NCBI RefSeq assembly: GCF_036182465.1
Contig: NZ_CP108081.1
Span: 8,742,001 to 8,806,000 of the forward strand
Reading direction: 5' to 3'
Origin: Streptomyces sp. NBC_00258
Lineage (GTDB): Bacteria; Actinomycetota; Actinomycetes; Streptomycetales; Streptomycetaceae
Length of the DNA stretch: 64,000 nt
Positions 51,192-62,385 of the stretch are shown in pieces (within the stretch, counting starts at the first letter, position 1; each line of letters starts with the position of its first letter). The notes beneath the pieces are model-generated. The model did no database searches, was not told where the DNA came from, and worked only from the letters and a program-made list of their open reading frames with translations. Made by a program: the position numbers and the translations under genes.

Positions 51192-51824
51192 CTACTGTTT
51201 TGGTGCTGACCGGGAGTCGTTGCTACAGGCTACTTGAAGGGCCCCTGAGAGGTCGTGCGCATAGCGCTCGCCCAGGATGAAGCTGTGGTCTTCTATTGCG
51301 CGCGTATTACGCAGAGTTACGTCCAGGAAAGGGAGAGCGGCGTTTGACGGCACATTCGCGCATTCCGTGACATGCATCGTGACGACGATCTTGTGACCGA
51401 AACCGGGCTTGGTCCGGAACGGCGGGGGCGGAACCGACGTCAGCGAGAGGCTCGCGTAGGGCTGCGAGATGCGCACGATGGTGATCGTGGGTCCGGACAG
51501 TGCGGTGACCTTCACCGCGAAGCTGAAGCTTCTGTCCGGAGCGTTCGCGGTCGGGCCCTCCTTGCCGAGGTAGGTGATGGCCACCGCCTGGGACGGGTAG
51601 GGCGCTTCGGGCGGCGGCGGATCGTGGGGCCGGGTCGCGAAGAGGTAGCCGCCGCCCCCGACGAGGGCGACCGCCGTGGCGGATGCGAGCACGGCACGGC
51701 GATGCCGGGCGTACAGGCTCGTCAGACGCTCGCGTGGGGTCCCGGGGAGGAGCGGCGGCACCGGCTCGACGGTGTCCCGCGCGCGCGTGCCCTCGCCCGG
51801 CTCGACCGGACCGACGCCGCTCAA
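51192..51824 (-). CDS. Membrane-anchored extracytoplasmic protein of unknown function
   Basis: A 210-residue protein. A cytoplasmic N-terminus (about 1-45, with RARDTVEPVPPLLPG and YARHRRAVLA) is followed by one membrane helix (ASATAVALVGGGGYLFAT) and an extracytoplasmic beta-rich domain with VAITYLGKEG, VKVTALSGPTITIVRIS and KIVVTMHVTECANVPS. Two cysteines in the outer domain could pair. The start is inferred to be the TTG at 51824, which overlaps the TGA of the upstream lipoprotein gene and has GGGAGGG nine bases before it. The two are coupled. I recognise no named family. Confidence 0.75.
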   Translation of the reverse strand: MSGVGPVEPGEGTRARDTVEPVPPLLPGTPRERLTSLYARHRRAVLASATAVALVGGGGYLFATRPHDPPPPEAPYPSQAVAITYLGKEGPTANAPDRSFSFAVKVTALSGPTITIVRISQPYASLSLTSVPPPPFRTKPGFGHKIVVTMHVTECANVPSNAALPFLDVTLRNTRAIEDHSFILGERYAHDLSGALQVACSNDSRSAPKQ

Positions 51825-52222
51825 CTCCAGGGCCCTCCCGTCGGATCGCCGTCGCGGTACCGCTCCGTGCAGCGTTCCCGCGCGCCGCGGTCGATCAGTT
51901 CCCGCGCCGCCTGTTCGCCCGAGCGTTTCTTCTCGGCCCGGGCCGCGTCCACGACGTCCATCAGGATCTCGTACTGCCCGTTGGACAGGCCCATCGACTG
52001 GTAGTCCCCGTAGGTGTCGCTGTCCAGCACCTCCCGCGACCAGTGGGCGACGATCCGCGCGCACAGATCCTCGGGAGGCGTGGCCGACGGCGTGCCGGAG
52101 GCGGCCCGCGTGCTCGCCGCTCCGCCCCGCGGCCCGGACTCGCCGCACCCGGCGGCCAGAGCGCCGGTCACGAGCACCAGCGCAAGCACCGGACCCCGCC
52201 AAGAGGGCCCACCCGTTCGCAT
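51821..52222 (-). CDS. Small lipoprotein of unknown function
   Basis: A 133-residue lipoprotein. The signal peptide ends with lipobox ALAAGCGES (Cys26). A Ser/Thr/Ala linker precedes a soluble helical domain with DLCARIVAHWSREVLDSDTYG, QYEILMDVVDAARAEKKRSG and an Arg/Glu-rich C-terminus. Two further cysteines (DLCARI and ERCTER) may form a disulfide. It is coupled by TTGA overlap to the membrane-anchored protein that follows, so both probably act together outside the membrane. ATG at 52222 has no good ribosome site. Unknown family. Confidence 0.8.
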   Translation of the reverse strand: MRTGGPSWRGPVLALVLVTGALAAGCGESGPRGGAASTRAASGTPSATPPEDLCARIVAHWSREVLDSDTYGDYQSMGLSNGQYEILMDVVDAARAEKKRSGEQAARELIDRGARERCTERYRDGDPTGGPWS

Positions 52223-52288
52223 CCCATGACGCTATGCCGCCGGGTGCCCGGGATCAACGCCGCCCGCGGACAAGGGTCTTCCGGTGGG

Positions 52289-52777
52289 TCAGTTCGTCGC
52301 GTCGACGCGCTGCGCGTCGCTCGGATTCACATCGCGCAGCAGGCACGTCAGCCGCGCACTGCACACCCGCCTGCCGTCCTCGTCACTGATCACGATCTCG
52401 TACGTGGCCGTCGAGCGGCCCCGGTGCAGGGGCGTGGCCACTCCGGTCACCAGGCCGGAACGGGCGCCCCGGTGGTGGGTGCAGTTCAGGTCGACGCCGA
52501 CGGCGATCTTGGAGCTGCCGCCGTGCAGCATGGCGCCGACCGAGCCGAGCGTCTCGGCGAGCACGGCGGAGGCGCCGCCGTGCAGGAGCCCGTACGGCTG
52601 GGTGTTGCCCTCGACCGGCATGGTGCCCACCACGCGGTCCGCGGAGGCCTCGACGACCTCGACGCCCATGCGCGCGCCGAGGTGTCCGGCGGAGAACATG
52701 GCGACCAGGTCCACGCCGAGCGCCGCGTACTCGTCGATGACCTCTTGCGGGAATTTCGCGTGGTGCTGCTCGCCCAT
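52289..52777 (-). CDS. PaaI-type hotdog thioesterase
   Basis: A 162-residue hotdog-fold protein. The active-site helix motif is NTQPYGLLHGGASAVLAETL (Asn58, His66, Gly67, Glu75), followed by GVDLNCTHHRGARSGLVTGV and the strand GRSTATYEIVISDEDGRRV. It matches PaaI/YbgC-like acyl-CoA thioesterases, which release CoA from aromatic or short acyl-CoAs. ATG at 52777 has AAGGAGCAGGACCC upstream. It lies 62 bp downstream of the FdhF/YdeP gene on the same strand and could be co-transcribed with it, though the two functions are not obviously linked. Confidence 0.92.
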   Translation of the reverse strand: MGEQHHAKFPQEVIDEYAALGVDLVAMFSAGHLGARMGVEVVEASADRVVGTMPVEGNTQPYGLLHGGASAVLAETLGSVGAMLHGGSSKIAVGVDLNCTHHRGARSGLVTGVATPLHRGRSTATYEIVISDEDGRRVCSARLTCLLRDVNPSDAQRVDATN

Positions 52778-52839
52778 GGGTCCTGCTCCTTCGTCGTCGA
52801 TCACGCTGCCCCGAGCGGCCGCGCTGGCTAAGCGAACGC

Positions 52840-55119
<2,280 letters not shown>

Positions 55120-55307
55120 CTCGGCCTCCTCTTCGAGCACACGTATGAGGTACGTCTTCGATCCTCCCACGTGGTGGTGACAACGATCGCGGCCCGTCCG
55201 AAGCGATGATCGTGCACGGTGTGAAAGGCGTGACGGACACGGCGCGAGGGCGGTCGTGGAGGGCGGGGCGGGTCCGACTGTCAGTGGGGCGTGGCAGGAT
55301 CGGGGGC

Positions 55308-58034
55308 GTGGCAGATTCAGCATCGAAGAAGACCGAGAAGACCTCCGGCGGCGGACGCCCGCGGCTGATGCTCATGGACGGGCATTCGCTGGCGTACCGA
55401 GCGTTCTTCGCGCTGCCCGCGGAGAACTTCACGACGGCGACGGGCCAGCCGACGAACGCGATCTACGGCTTCGCGTCGATGCTCGCCAACACGCTGCGCG
55501 ACGAGGCGCCCACGCACTTCGCGGTGGCGTTCGACGTCTCGCGCAAGACATGGCGCTCGGAGGAGTTCACCGAGTACAAGGCGAACAGGTCGAAGACCCC
55601 GGACGAGTTCAAGGGCCAGGTCGAGCTGATCGGCGAGCTCCTCGACGCGATGCACGCCGAGCGGTTCGCCGTGGACGGCTTCGAGGCGGACGACATCATC
55701 GCCACGCTCGCCACCCAGGCCGAGGCCGCGGGCTTCGAGGTGCTGATCGTCACCGGCGACCGCGACTCCTTCCAGCTGGTCTCCGAGCACACCACCGTGC
55801 TCTACCCGACGAAGGGCGTCTCCGAGCTGACGCGCTTCACCCCGGAGAAGGTCTTCGAGAAGTACGGACTGACGCCCGCGCAGTACCCCGACTTCGCGGC
55901 CCTGCGCGGCGACCCGTCCGACAACCTGCCGGGCATCCCCGGAGTCGGCGAGAAGACCGCCGCGAAGTGGATCAACCAGTTCGGGTCGTTCGCGGAGCTG
56001 GTAGAGCGCGCCGAGGAGGTCAAGGGCAAGGCCGGGCAGAACTTCCGCGACCACCTGGACGCGGTCAAGCTCAACCGCCGCCTCACGGAGATGGTGCGCG
56101 ACGTCGAGCTGCCGAAGTCGGCCGCCGACCTGGAGCGCGCTCCGTACGACCGCACGGCCGTCGCGATGGTCCTGGACACCCTGGAGATCCGTAACCCCTC
56201 GCTGCGCGAGCGGCTGCTGGCCGTCGACCCCGGGGCGGAGGAGGCGGACGCCGGTCCGCCGGCCGCCGCGGGCGTGGCGGTGGACGGCACGGTCCTCGGC
56301 GCGGGCGAGCTGAAGCCGTGGCTCGCCGAGCACGGCACCGCGGTCCTCGGCGTCGCCACGGTCGACACCTGGGCGCTCGGCACCGGCTCGGTCGCCGAGG
56401 TCGCCCTCGCCGCGGCCGACGGCGCCGCCGCGTGGTTCGACCCGTCCCAGCTGGACGAGGCCGACGAGAACGCGTTCGCGGCGTGGCTCGCCGACCCCGA
56501 CAGGCCCAAGGTGCTGCACAACGCCAAGGCCGTCATGCGGGTCTTCGCCGAGCACGGCTGGAGCATCGAGGGCGTCTCCATGGACACCGCGCTCGCCGCC
56601 TACCTCGTCAAGCCGGGCCGCCGCTCCTTCGACCTGGACGCGCTGTCCCTGGAGTACCTCGGCCGGGAGCTGGCCCCCGCCGCGACGGCCGACGGGCAGC
56701 TCGCCTTCGGCGCCGACGAAGGAGCCGAGGCCGACGCACTGATGGTGCAGGCCCGCGCGATCCTCGACCTGGGCGAGGCGTTCACGGAGCGCCTGGAGGA
56801 GGTCGGCGCGGCCGACCTGCTGCGTGACGTGGAGCTGCCCACCTCCGTGCTCCTGGCCCGCCTGGAGCGGCACGGCATCGCGGCCGACAAGGCCCATCTG
56901 GAAGCCATGGAGCAGATGTTCGCGGGCGCCGTCCAGCAGGCCGTGAAGGAGGCGCACGCGGCTGCCGGGCACGAGTTCAACCTCGGCTCGCCCAAGCAGC
57001 TCCAGGAAGTCCTCTTCGGTGAACTGGGCCTGCCCAAGACGAAGAAGACGAAGACCGGCTACACGACGGACGCCGACGCGCTCGCCTGGCTCGCCGGCCA
57101 GACCGACAACGAACTGCCGGTCATCATGCTCCGCCACCGCGAGCAGGCGAAGCTCCGCGTCACCGTCGAGGGCCTGATCAAGACGATCGCCGCGGACGGC
57201 CGCATCCACACCACGTTCCACCAGACGGTGGCCGCGACGGGCCGCCTCTCGTCGCAGGACCCGAACCTGCAGAACATCCCGGTCCGCACCGAGGAGGGCC
57301 GCGCGATCCGCCGCGGCTTCGTCGTCGGCGAGGGTTTCGAATCCCTCATGACCGCCGACTACAGCCAGATCGAACTGCGCGTGATGGCCCACCTCTCCGA
57401 GGACGAGGGCCTCCTGGAGGCGTTCACCTCCGGCGAGGACCTGCACACCACCGTCGCCTCCCAGGTGTTCTCCGTCGAGGGCACGGCCGTCGACGCGGAG
57501 ATGCGCCGCAAGATCAAGGCCATGTCGTACGGACTGGCGTACGGCCTGTCCGCATTCGGCCTCTCCCAGCAGCTGAACATCGACGCGGGCGAGGCCCGCG
57601 CGCTGATGGACACGTACTTCGAGCGCTTCGGCGGCGTACGGGACTATCTGCGCCGCGCGGTCGACGAAGCGCGGGCGACGGGCTACACGGCGACGCTCTT
57701 CGGCCGCCGCCGCTACCTCCCCGACCTCAACAGCGACAACCGCCAGCGCCGCGAGGCGGCCGAGCGCATGGCTCTGAACGCGCCGATCCAGGGCACGGCG
57801 GCGGACATCGTCAAGATCGCCATGCTGAACGTGGACAGCGCTCTCCGGAAGGCCGACCTCAAGTCCCGCATGCTCCTCCAGGTCCACGACGAAATCGTCC
57901 TGGAGATCGCCCCGGGCGAGCGCGCCAAGACCGAGGAACTCGTCCGCCACGAGATGGCGAACGCGGTGCATCTCCGGGCACCCCTGGACGTCTCGGTCGG
58001 CTCCGGCGCGGACTGGGAGTCGGCGGCCCACTAG
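55308..58034 (+). CDS. polA: DNA polymerase I
   Basis: A 908-residue DNA polymerase I for Okazaki-fragment processing and repair. The N-terminal 5'-3' exonuclease domain is intact (LMLMDGHSLAYRAFFAL, VDGFEADDIIATLA, VTGDRDSFQLV). In the middle domain the proofreading acidic residues are absent (the usual DTET region reads GVATVDTW), as expected for actinobacterial enzymes. The polymerase domain has MTADYSQIELRVMAHLS, the O-helix KIKAMSYGLAYGLSAFG and LLQVHDEIVLE. The GTG at 55308 gives the usual short N-terminus; the upstream in-frame ATG at 55206 would add 34 unlike residues. Length fits the S. coelicolor enzyme. Confidence 0.97.
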   Translation: MADSASKKTEKTSGGGRPRLMLMDGHSLAYRAFFALPAENFTTATGQPTNAIYGFASMLANTLRDEAPTHFAVAFDVSRKTWRSEEFTEYKANRSKTPDEFKGQVELIGELLDAMHAERFAVDGFEADDIIATLATQAEAAGFEVLIVTGDRDSFQLVSEHTTVLYPTKGVSELTRFTPEKVFEKYGLTPAQYPDFAALRGDPSDNLPGIPGVGEKTAAKWINQFGSFAELVERAEEVKGKAGQNFRDHLDAVKLNRRLTEMVRDVELPKSAADLERAPYDRTAVAMVLDTLEIRNPSLRERLLAVDPGAEEADAGPPAAAGVAVDGTVLGAGELKPWLAEHGTAVLGVATVDTWALGTGSVAEVALAAADGAAAWFDPSQLDEADENAFAAWLADPDRPKVLHNAKAVMRVFAEHGWSIEGVSMDTALAAYLVKPGRRSFDLDALSLEYLGRELAPAATADGQLAFGADEGAEADALMVQARAILDLGEAFTERLEEVGAADLLRDVELPTSVLLARLERHGIAADKAHLEAMEQMFAGAVQQAVKEAHAAAGHEFNLGSPKQLQEVLFGELGLPKTKKTKTGYTTDADALAWLAGQTDNELPVIMLRHREQAKLRVTVEGLIKTIAADGRIHTTFHQTVAATGRLSSQDPNLQNIPVRTEEGRAIRRGFVVGEGFESLMTADYSQIELRVMAHLSEDEGLLEAFTSGEDLHTTVASQVFSVEGTAVDAEMRRKIKAMSYGLAYGLSAFGLSQQLNIDAGEARALMDTYFERFGGVRDYLRRAVDEARATGYTATLFGRRRYLPDLNSDNRQRREAAERMALNAPIQGTAADIVKIAMLNVDSALRKADLKSRMLLQVHDEIVLEIAPGERAKTEELVRHEMANAVHLRAPLDVSVGSGADWESAAH

Positions 58035-58060
58035 AGCCCTCCGGGGGCGCGGTATTCGGC

Positions 58061-58213
58061 TGCGGGCCCGGTGGGGGCTGGCTGCGCAGTTCCCCGCGCC
58101 CCTGAGGACAAAAGCCGGGGCTACCGCCCCTGCTTCTTTTGTCTTCAGGGGGCGGTAGCCCCTTGCTTTTAAGGGGCGCGGGGAACTGCGCGACCAGCCC
58201 CCACCGGCCCGCA
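58061..58213. repeat. Intergenic palindromic repeat, copy F (complete, nested)
   Basis: The most complete copy. Left arm TGCGGGCCCGGTGGGGGCTG then GCTGCGCAGTTCCCCGCGCC; right arm GGGGCGCGGGGAACTGCGCG then ACCAGCCCCCACCGGCCCGC. A second inverted repeat is nested inside, with GGGGCTACCGCCCC and GGGGGCGGTAGCCCC and flanking ACAAAAG/CTTTTGT segments. In RNA it would form a long branched hairpin directly after polA, so it may end that transcript. The rest of the gap to 58316 shows no gene. Confidence 0.9.
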
Positions 58214-58316
58214 CTCGACAAACAGCGCCCCATCCCCGTCCAACCCCCGGAGGGGCCGTCACCCGCGTGGCCCCCGACCAGAAGCCCCCGGCGGAGCGCC
58301 CCGCAAGGATGCGGGC

Positions 58317-59426
58317 ATGGGTCCTCACATACGACACGTACAGCGCGTGCGGTACGTACGACACTGCCGTACCGCCCTCGTCGCCGCCCTCGCCTCCGTG
58401 CTCCTCACCCCGGTCCCCGCCGTCGCGGCCTCCGCGGCCAGCCCCAGAATCCCGGCGGGCGCCACGACGAGACGCGTCCCGGCCGACACCGCCGACTGGA
58501 CCGACTGGACCGACCGGCGGCACCCCCGGCCGGGCGCCACAGGCCACCACGCCTCCTCGGCCGACCCCACCGACACCGTCACCTGCCAGGCCCCCCACGC
58601 CCCCGACCTGGCCGTCCGACTGGCACAGGACATCCAGGCGGCCCTGTCGGGGAGGGACGGCACGGTCTCCCTGGCGGTGCACGACGACTCAGGAGTGACC
58701 TGCGCACGCGCCGGCGAGCGGCAGTACGACTCGGCGAGCGTCGTCAAGGTCCTGATCATGGAGGGGCTGCTCCGCCGAGCCGAGGAGCTGGGCCGCCGAC
58801 TCACCCAGTGGGAAGAGACGAACGTACGCCCCATGATCGTCAGCTCCGACAACGACTCGGCCGTGCGCCTGTGGGCCGACCTGGGCCGTAGCTATCTGAA
58901 CGACTTCCTCACCCGCGTCCGCACCAGCGCCACCCTCCTGGGCCCGGGCGGCTACTGGGGCCTCACCCGCACCACGGCCACCGACCAGATGCGCCTGCTG
59001 GACGTACTGACGAACGCCCAGTCCTTCCTCCGCACCCGCGCATACGGCCTGAAACTGCTCTCCGAGGTCCGCGCGGACCAGCGCTGGGGCGTCCCCGCGG
59101 GCATGCCGCAAGGGCTGACGGCACACGTCAAGAACGGCTGGCTGCCCAGAGCCACCCACGGCTGGCGCGTCCACAGCCTCGGCGCCTTCACCGGCGAGGG
59201 CCGCAGCTACCGCATCGTCGTCCTGTCCCACGACAACCCCACGATGGCGTACGGCGTGCGCACCATCGAGCGCATAGCCCAGGCCGTCCACCGGGGACTG
59301 GGCCAGGGCCGCGGCATCGGCCGGGACCTCACCCCGGAGACCGCGATCAGCGAGGAGTCGGACGGCTCGGCTCCGTACGAACCGCTGCCGGGCTGGGACG
59401 AACCGGAGCCGGACGCCACACCCTGA
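58317..59426 (+). CDS. Secreted beta-lactamase-like serine hydrolase
   Basis: A 369-residue protein of the class A beta-lactamase / penicillin-binding fold. The N-terminus is a signal peptide (hydrophobic stretch about 18-40). A Thr/Asp/Trp-rich linker follows to about residue 90. Active-site motifs are S141-V-V-K144, S177-D178-N179 and a KNG triad in HVKNGWLP. It lacks the Glu-containing omega loop signature of true beta-lactamases, so a peptidase or esterase role on the cell wall is as likely as beta-lactam hydrolysis. ATG at 58317 lacks a good ribosome site. The last 80 bp overlap the convergent DUF4184 gene tail. Confidence 0.88.
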   Translation: MGPHIRHVQRVRYVRHCRTALVAALASVLLTPVPAVAASAASPRIPAGATTRRVPADTADWTDWTDRRHPRPGATGHHASSADPTDTVTCQAPHAPDLAVRLAQDIQAALSGRDGTVSLAVHDDSGVTCARAGERQYDSASVVKVLIMEGLLRRAEELGRRLTQWEETNVRPMIVSSDNDSAVRLWADLGRSYLNDFLTRVRTSATLLGPGGYWGLTRTTATDQMRLLDVLTNAQSFLRTRAYGLKLLSEVRADQRWGVPAGMPQGLTAHVKNGWLPRATHGWRVHSLGAFTGEGRSYRIVVLSHDNPTMAYGVRTIERIAQAVHRGLGQGRGIGRDLTPETAISEESDGSAPYEPLPGWDEPEPDATP

Positions 59427-60201
59427 CCGCCACGCCGTACACCGCGAGGCCGACGGCAAGACCCGCCCCCGCCCCGAAGCACACGGTGGGAATCAGCTCC
59501 CAGGGCTTCGCGGTCGACGCCCACTGGTCCCACCACCGAGTCGCCCGCCGCACCGCGGCCACCGTCGCGCAGCCACCGATCACGGCCGCCGCGAGCCACC
59601 GGTCCCGTACGGACAGCACCGGCACCCCCACGGGTTCCGTGTCGCGCTGCCGCCGCAGGGCCACCACCAGGAAGGCCGCGATCACCACCGCGGCGACCGC
59701 CGAACCGCCGTACTGCAGATACCAGTAGAGCGGCGAACCCGCGATCTCCTGCCCGAGGACGGGAAAGACGCGCATGCCCCACCGGTCGAGATGCGTGAAC
59801 GCGTCCCACACGACATGCGTCAGCGAACCGACCACCGCGGACACGTACCACCACAGGGCCAGTGAGGGCCGGACGCGGGCGCGCGGCGCACCGCAGCGCA
59901 GGAGAGCCCCGACCCGTGCCTGCCGGCCGCGCGGCAGCAGAGCCGCCAGCGGCTCGCGCAGCACCAGCCAGGCGCCCACGAGCGCCCAGGCGACCAGCAC
60001 ATCGACCGTGAACACCCCGGTGAAGGAGTGCGTGAAGTCGCCGAACTCCATGGCCTCCGGCAGCACACTCGCCGCGTAATAGGTCATGTCGGGCGCGAAC
60101 GAACCGGCCACGAGCAGGGCCGGAACCAGTCGGCCGCGTCCGGTCCCATCGGTGCGCACGGCAGGCAGAACGGCCGCGGCATGGCTGAGGGTGAACGGCA
60201 A
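59347..60201 (-). CDS. DUF4184 family membrane protein
   Basis: A 284-residue integral membrane protein. It begins PFTLSHAAAVLPAVR and contains ALLVAGSFAPDMTYY, FTHSFTGVF and SLTHVVWDAFTHLDRWG, the His/Asp-rich motifs typical of DUF4184, a family related to membrane-bound metal-dependent hydrolases. Six to seven helices are visible, with an Arg/Pro-rich C-terminal tail. The start is a TTG at 60201 with AAGGAG five bases upstream; no ATG fits the family N-terminus. The tail overlaps the serine hydrolase gene by 80 bp in convergent orientation. It is divergent from the transglycosylase gene. Confidence 0.88.
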   Translation of the reverse strand: MPFTLSHAAAVLPAVRTDGTGRGRLVPALLVAGSFAPDMTYYAASVLPEAMEFGDFTHSFTGVFTVDVLVAWALVGAWLVLREPLAALLPRGRQARVGALLRCGAPRARVRPSLALWWYVSAVVGSLTHVVWDAFTHLDRWGMRVFPVLGQEIAGSPLYWYLQYGGSAVAAVVIAAFLVVALRRQRDTEPVGVPVLSVRDRWLAAAVIGGCATVAAVRRATRWWDQWASTAKPWELIPTVCFGAGAGLAVGLAVYGVAVRVWRPAPVRPSPAAVRTEPSRPTPR

Positions 60202-60525
60202 CGGGGCTCCTTGCGAACGACATTGACCGCACGCGACGGCCGGCATTGACCGCACGCGACGGCCCGGTGATCCCGGAACGGTCCCGGCGATCCCTTGATC
60301 GATGACGCTCAGTATGCAGTCGGCAGTTCCCGTCGGTCCCGCATGCCCCCAGGACGCCGGGGCAGGTGAAACGGGATGTGGCCAACCGGTGAAAAACGGG
60401 CACGAACGGGTGTCTGCGCAACGGAAGTTGTCGTAGGGTCGCCTGGGCCGCCGTACTGGGGAGTGCGGCCGGACAACAGGAAACGCGCGAGGCGCGGACG
60501 ATCGTCCACGGGAGGGGTTCACGCA
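60202..60525. other. 324-bp divergent intergenic region with a tandem 21-bp repeat
   Basis: No gene is seen between the DUF4184 TTG and the transglycosylase ATG. CATTGACCGCACGCGACGGCC occurs twice, at 60221-60241 and 60244-60264 (23-bp period), close to the DUF4184 start. The half nearer the transglycosylase must hold its promoter and leader. I looked for a c-di-AMP (ydaO-type) riboswitch, which controls some Streptomyces wall hydrolases, and did not recognise one. Confidence 0.7.
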
Positions 60526-62232
60526 ATGGCGGCGCAATTCGGCAGGCGAGTTGTCAAGGGGGCGGCAACCACCGCTGTGGCCGCGGTCGCGGTCGCGGCG
60601 CTGTCCGCGTCCCAGGCGCCGGGCGTGACCGACACCGGGCAGGGCAGACAGAACACCGGTTCCCAGCCCTCGTCCGACCCCGACGCCGACAACAGCGCCA
60701 CCGGCAATTCGCCGTACTACACCGACCTCCCGCCGCTCAACAGCCCCACCCCGTCGCCCAGTACGGGCACCGGAACGCCGACGGGTACGGGCGAGGCCGA
60801 GGCCGGCATACCCGCGACCGTCCTCGACGCCTACAAGAAGGCCGAGGCGGCGCTGGGCGAATCCAAGCCCGGCTGCAACCTGCCCTGGCAACTCCTCGCA
60901 GCCATCGGCAAGGTCGAGTCCGGCCAGGCCCGCGGCGGCCGCGTCGACGCCAACGGCACCACGATCTCCCCGATCCTCGGCCCGGTCCTCAACGGCAACG
61001 GCTTCGCGAGGATCACCGACACCGACGGCGGCGCGTACGACGGGGACACCACCCACGACCGTGCCGTCGGCCCCATGCAGTTCATCCCCTCCACCTGGGA
61101 GTGGTCGGGCCGCGACGGCAACGGCGACGGCAAGAAGGACCCCAACAACATCTACGACGCGGCCCTCGCCGCCGGCGGCTACCTGTGCCGGTTCGGCTGG
61201 GACCTGTCCGACAAGGCCGACCTCAGGCGCGCGATCCTCAGCTACAACAACTCGACGCACTACCTGAACACGGTCCTGTCGTGGCTGGAGTACTACCGCA
61301 AGGGCACCCACGAGGTCCCGGACGGCACGGGCACGCTGCCCTCGGGCCGCAGCGACGACAACAACGGGTCGGGCTCCTCCCCGACGCCGACCCCGCCGAG
61401 CACGACCCCGCCCAGCTCCACGCCGGGCGGCGGCGGTTCCACGAGCCCGAGCCCGAAGCCGCCCACCACGACCCCGCCGCCGAGCACGCCGCCGACGACT
61501 CCGGCGCCTCCCACGCCCACCGAAACGGTGGACCACCTGGAGGACGCGGGTACCGCCAAGCTCACCGCGACCGCGGGCGACGCCTTCGCCGAGAGGATCG
61601 CCACCCGTACCGAGACCGAGGCCGGCAAGGCCGTCGCGAAGGTCCGGGTCCGGTTCACGATCGTCGGCGACACCGACGCCGTCTTCACCGGCGGCGAGAG
61701 TGTCGCGACCGTCGTCACCAACAGCTCCGGCGTGGCCACCGCGCCCGCGCTCAAGGCCGGCGAGAAGACGGGCGACTTCACGGTCCGCGCCACCGTCGTC
61801 GGCCGTGCCGTCTCCGGCCTCGACTACAAGGCGACGGTCACCGCGCGCCAGGCCGACGCCCTGGCCCGTACGAGCGACACCGCGCTGACCTGCGTCGCGG
61901 GCGGCGAGTTCGCGAACCAGGTCGAGGTGAAGGCCACCTACAAGGGCGCCGCCGCGGACGGCGTCGCGGCCACCGCCACGCTCATCAAGTCGGCGGACGA
62001 CGCGACCGCGAACGACAAGGGCCCCTACTTCAAGGACGCGGACGGCAAGACCGTACGGACCCTCGCGGGCCTCAAGACGGACGCGAACGGTCTGTTGAAG
62101 CTGCCGAAGCTGTACGCGGACGACACGGCCGGCACGTTCCTGCTCCGCATCAGCACCACCGGCGGTGCCACGCTGACGGTCGAGCTGAAGGTGACGGCAG
62201 CCGCCGCCTCGCCGAGCCCCTCCGCCTCGTAG
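60526..62232 (+). CDS. Secreted lytic transglycosylase with Pro/Thr linker and Ig-like C-terminus
   Basis: A 568-residue secreted protein. A signal peptide (about 10-33) and a Ser/Thr/Pro linker lead to a soluble-lytic-transglycosylase-like domain (about 95-265) with the catalytic Glu131 in IGKVESGQARGG and the family stretch AVGPMQFIPSTWEWSGRDGN. A long Pro/Thr/Ser linker (about 285-375) separates it from a C-terminal beta-sandwich region with two Ig-like repeats (AGDAFAERIATRTETEAGKA; AGGEFANQVEVKATYKGAAA). It would cleave peptidoglycan glycan strands. ATG at 60526 has GGGAGGGG nine bases upstream. It ends at a 52-bp palindromic terminator. Confidence 0.92.
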   Translation: MAAQFGRRVVKGAATTAVAAVAVAALSASQAPGVTDTGQGRQNTGSQPSSDPDADNSATGNSPYYTDLPPLNSPTPSPSTGTGTPTGTGEAEAGIPATVLDAYKKAEAALGESKPGCNLPWQLLAAIGKVESGQARGGRVDANGTTISPILGPVLNGNGFARITDTDGGAYDGDTTHDRAVGPMQFIPSTWEWSGRDGNGDGKKDPNNIYDAALAAGGYLCRFGWDLSDKADLRRAILSYNNSTHYLNTVLSWLEYYRKGTHEVPDGTGTLPSGRSDDNNGSGSSPTPTPPSTTPPSSTPGGGGSTSPSPKPPTTTPPPSTPPTTPAPPTPTETVDHLEDAGTAKLTATAGDAFAERIATRTETEAGKAVAKVRVRFTIVGDTDAVFTGGESVATVVTNSSGVATAPALKAGEKTGDFTVRATVVGRAVSGLDYKATVTARQADALARTSDTALTCVAGGEFANQVEVKATYKGAAADGVAATATLIKSADDATANDKGPYFKDADGKTVRTLAGLKTDANGLLKLPKLYADDTAGTFLLRISTTGGATLTVELKVTAAAASPSPSAS

Positions 62233-62245
62233 CCTCGTAGGCCTT

Positions 62246-62297
62246 CAGAACGACGGTGTCCTTCCACCCGGCCGGGTGGAAGGACACCGTCGTTCTG
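62246..62297 (+). terminator. 52-bp perfect palindrome terminator
   Basis: Starts 14 bp after the transglycosylase stop. CAGAACGACGGTGTCCTTCC plus ACCCGG is followed at once by its exact reverse complement, so the RNA would form a stem of about 24 bp with a minimal loop. It has no T-tract, which is typical for Streptomyces. Confidence 0.93.
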
Positions 62298-62385
62298 TGT
62301 GTGCAACGTGTTCTCATCTCGGCCGCCCGTTGCTACGGTGCCCGACCTGACGATGTATCAGCTTCGCCGAGTCGGGAGGCCCCGC

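Noticed and set aside
55317..58682. A 1121-codon minus-strand open frame antisense to polA
   Set aside because: Low-complexity translation with no domain; polA motifs are complete on the plus strand.
60202..60525. c-di-AMP (ydaO-type) riboswitch before the lytic transglycosylase
   Set aside because: Considered because some Streptomyces wall hydrolases have one, but the conserved pieces were not recognisable by eye. A covariance-model search would settle it.
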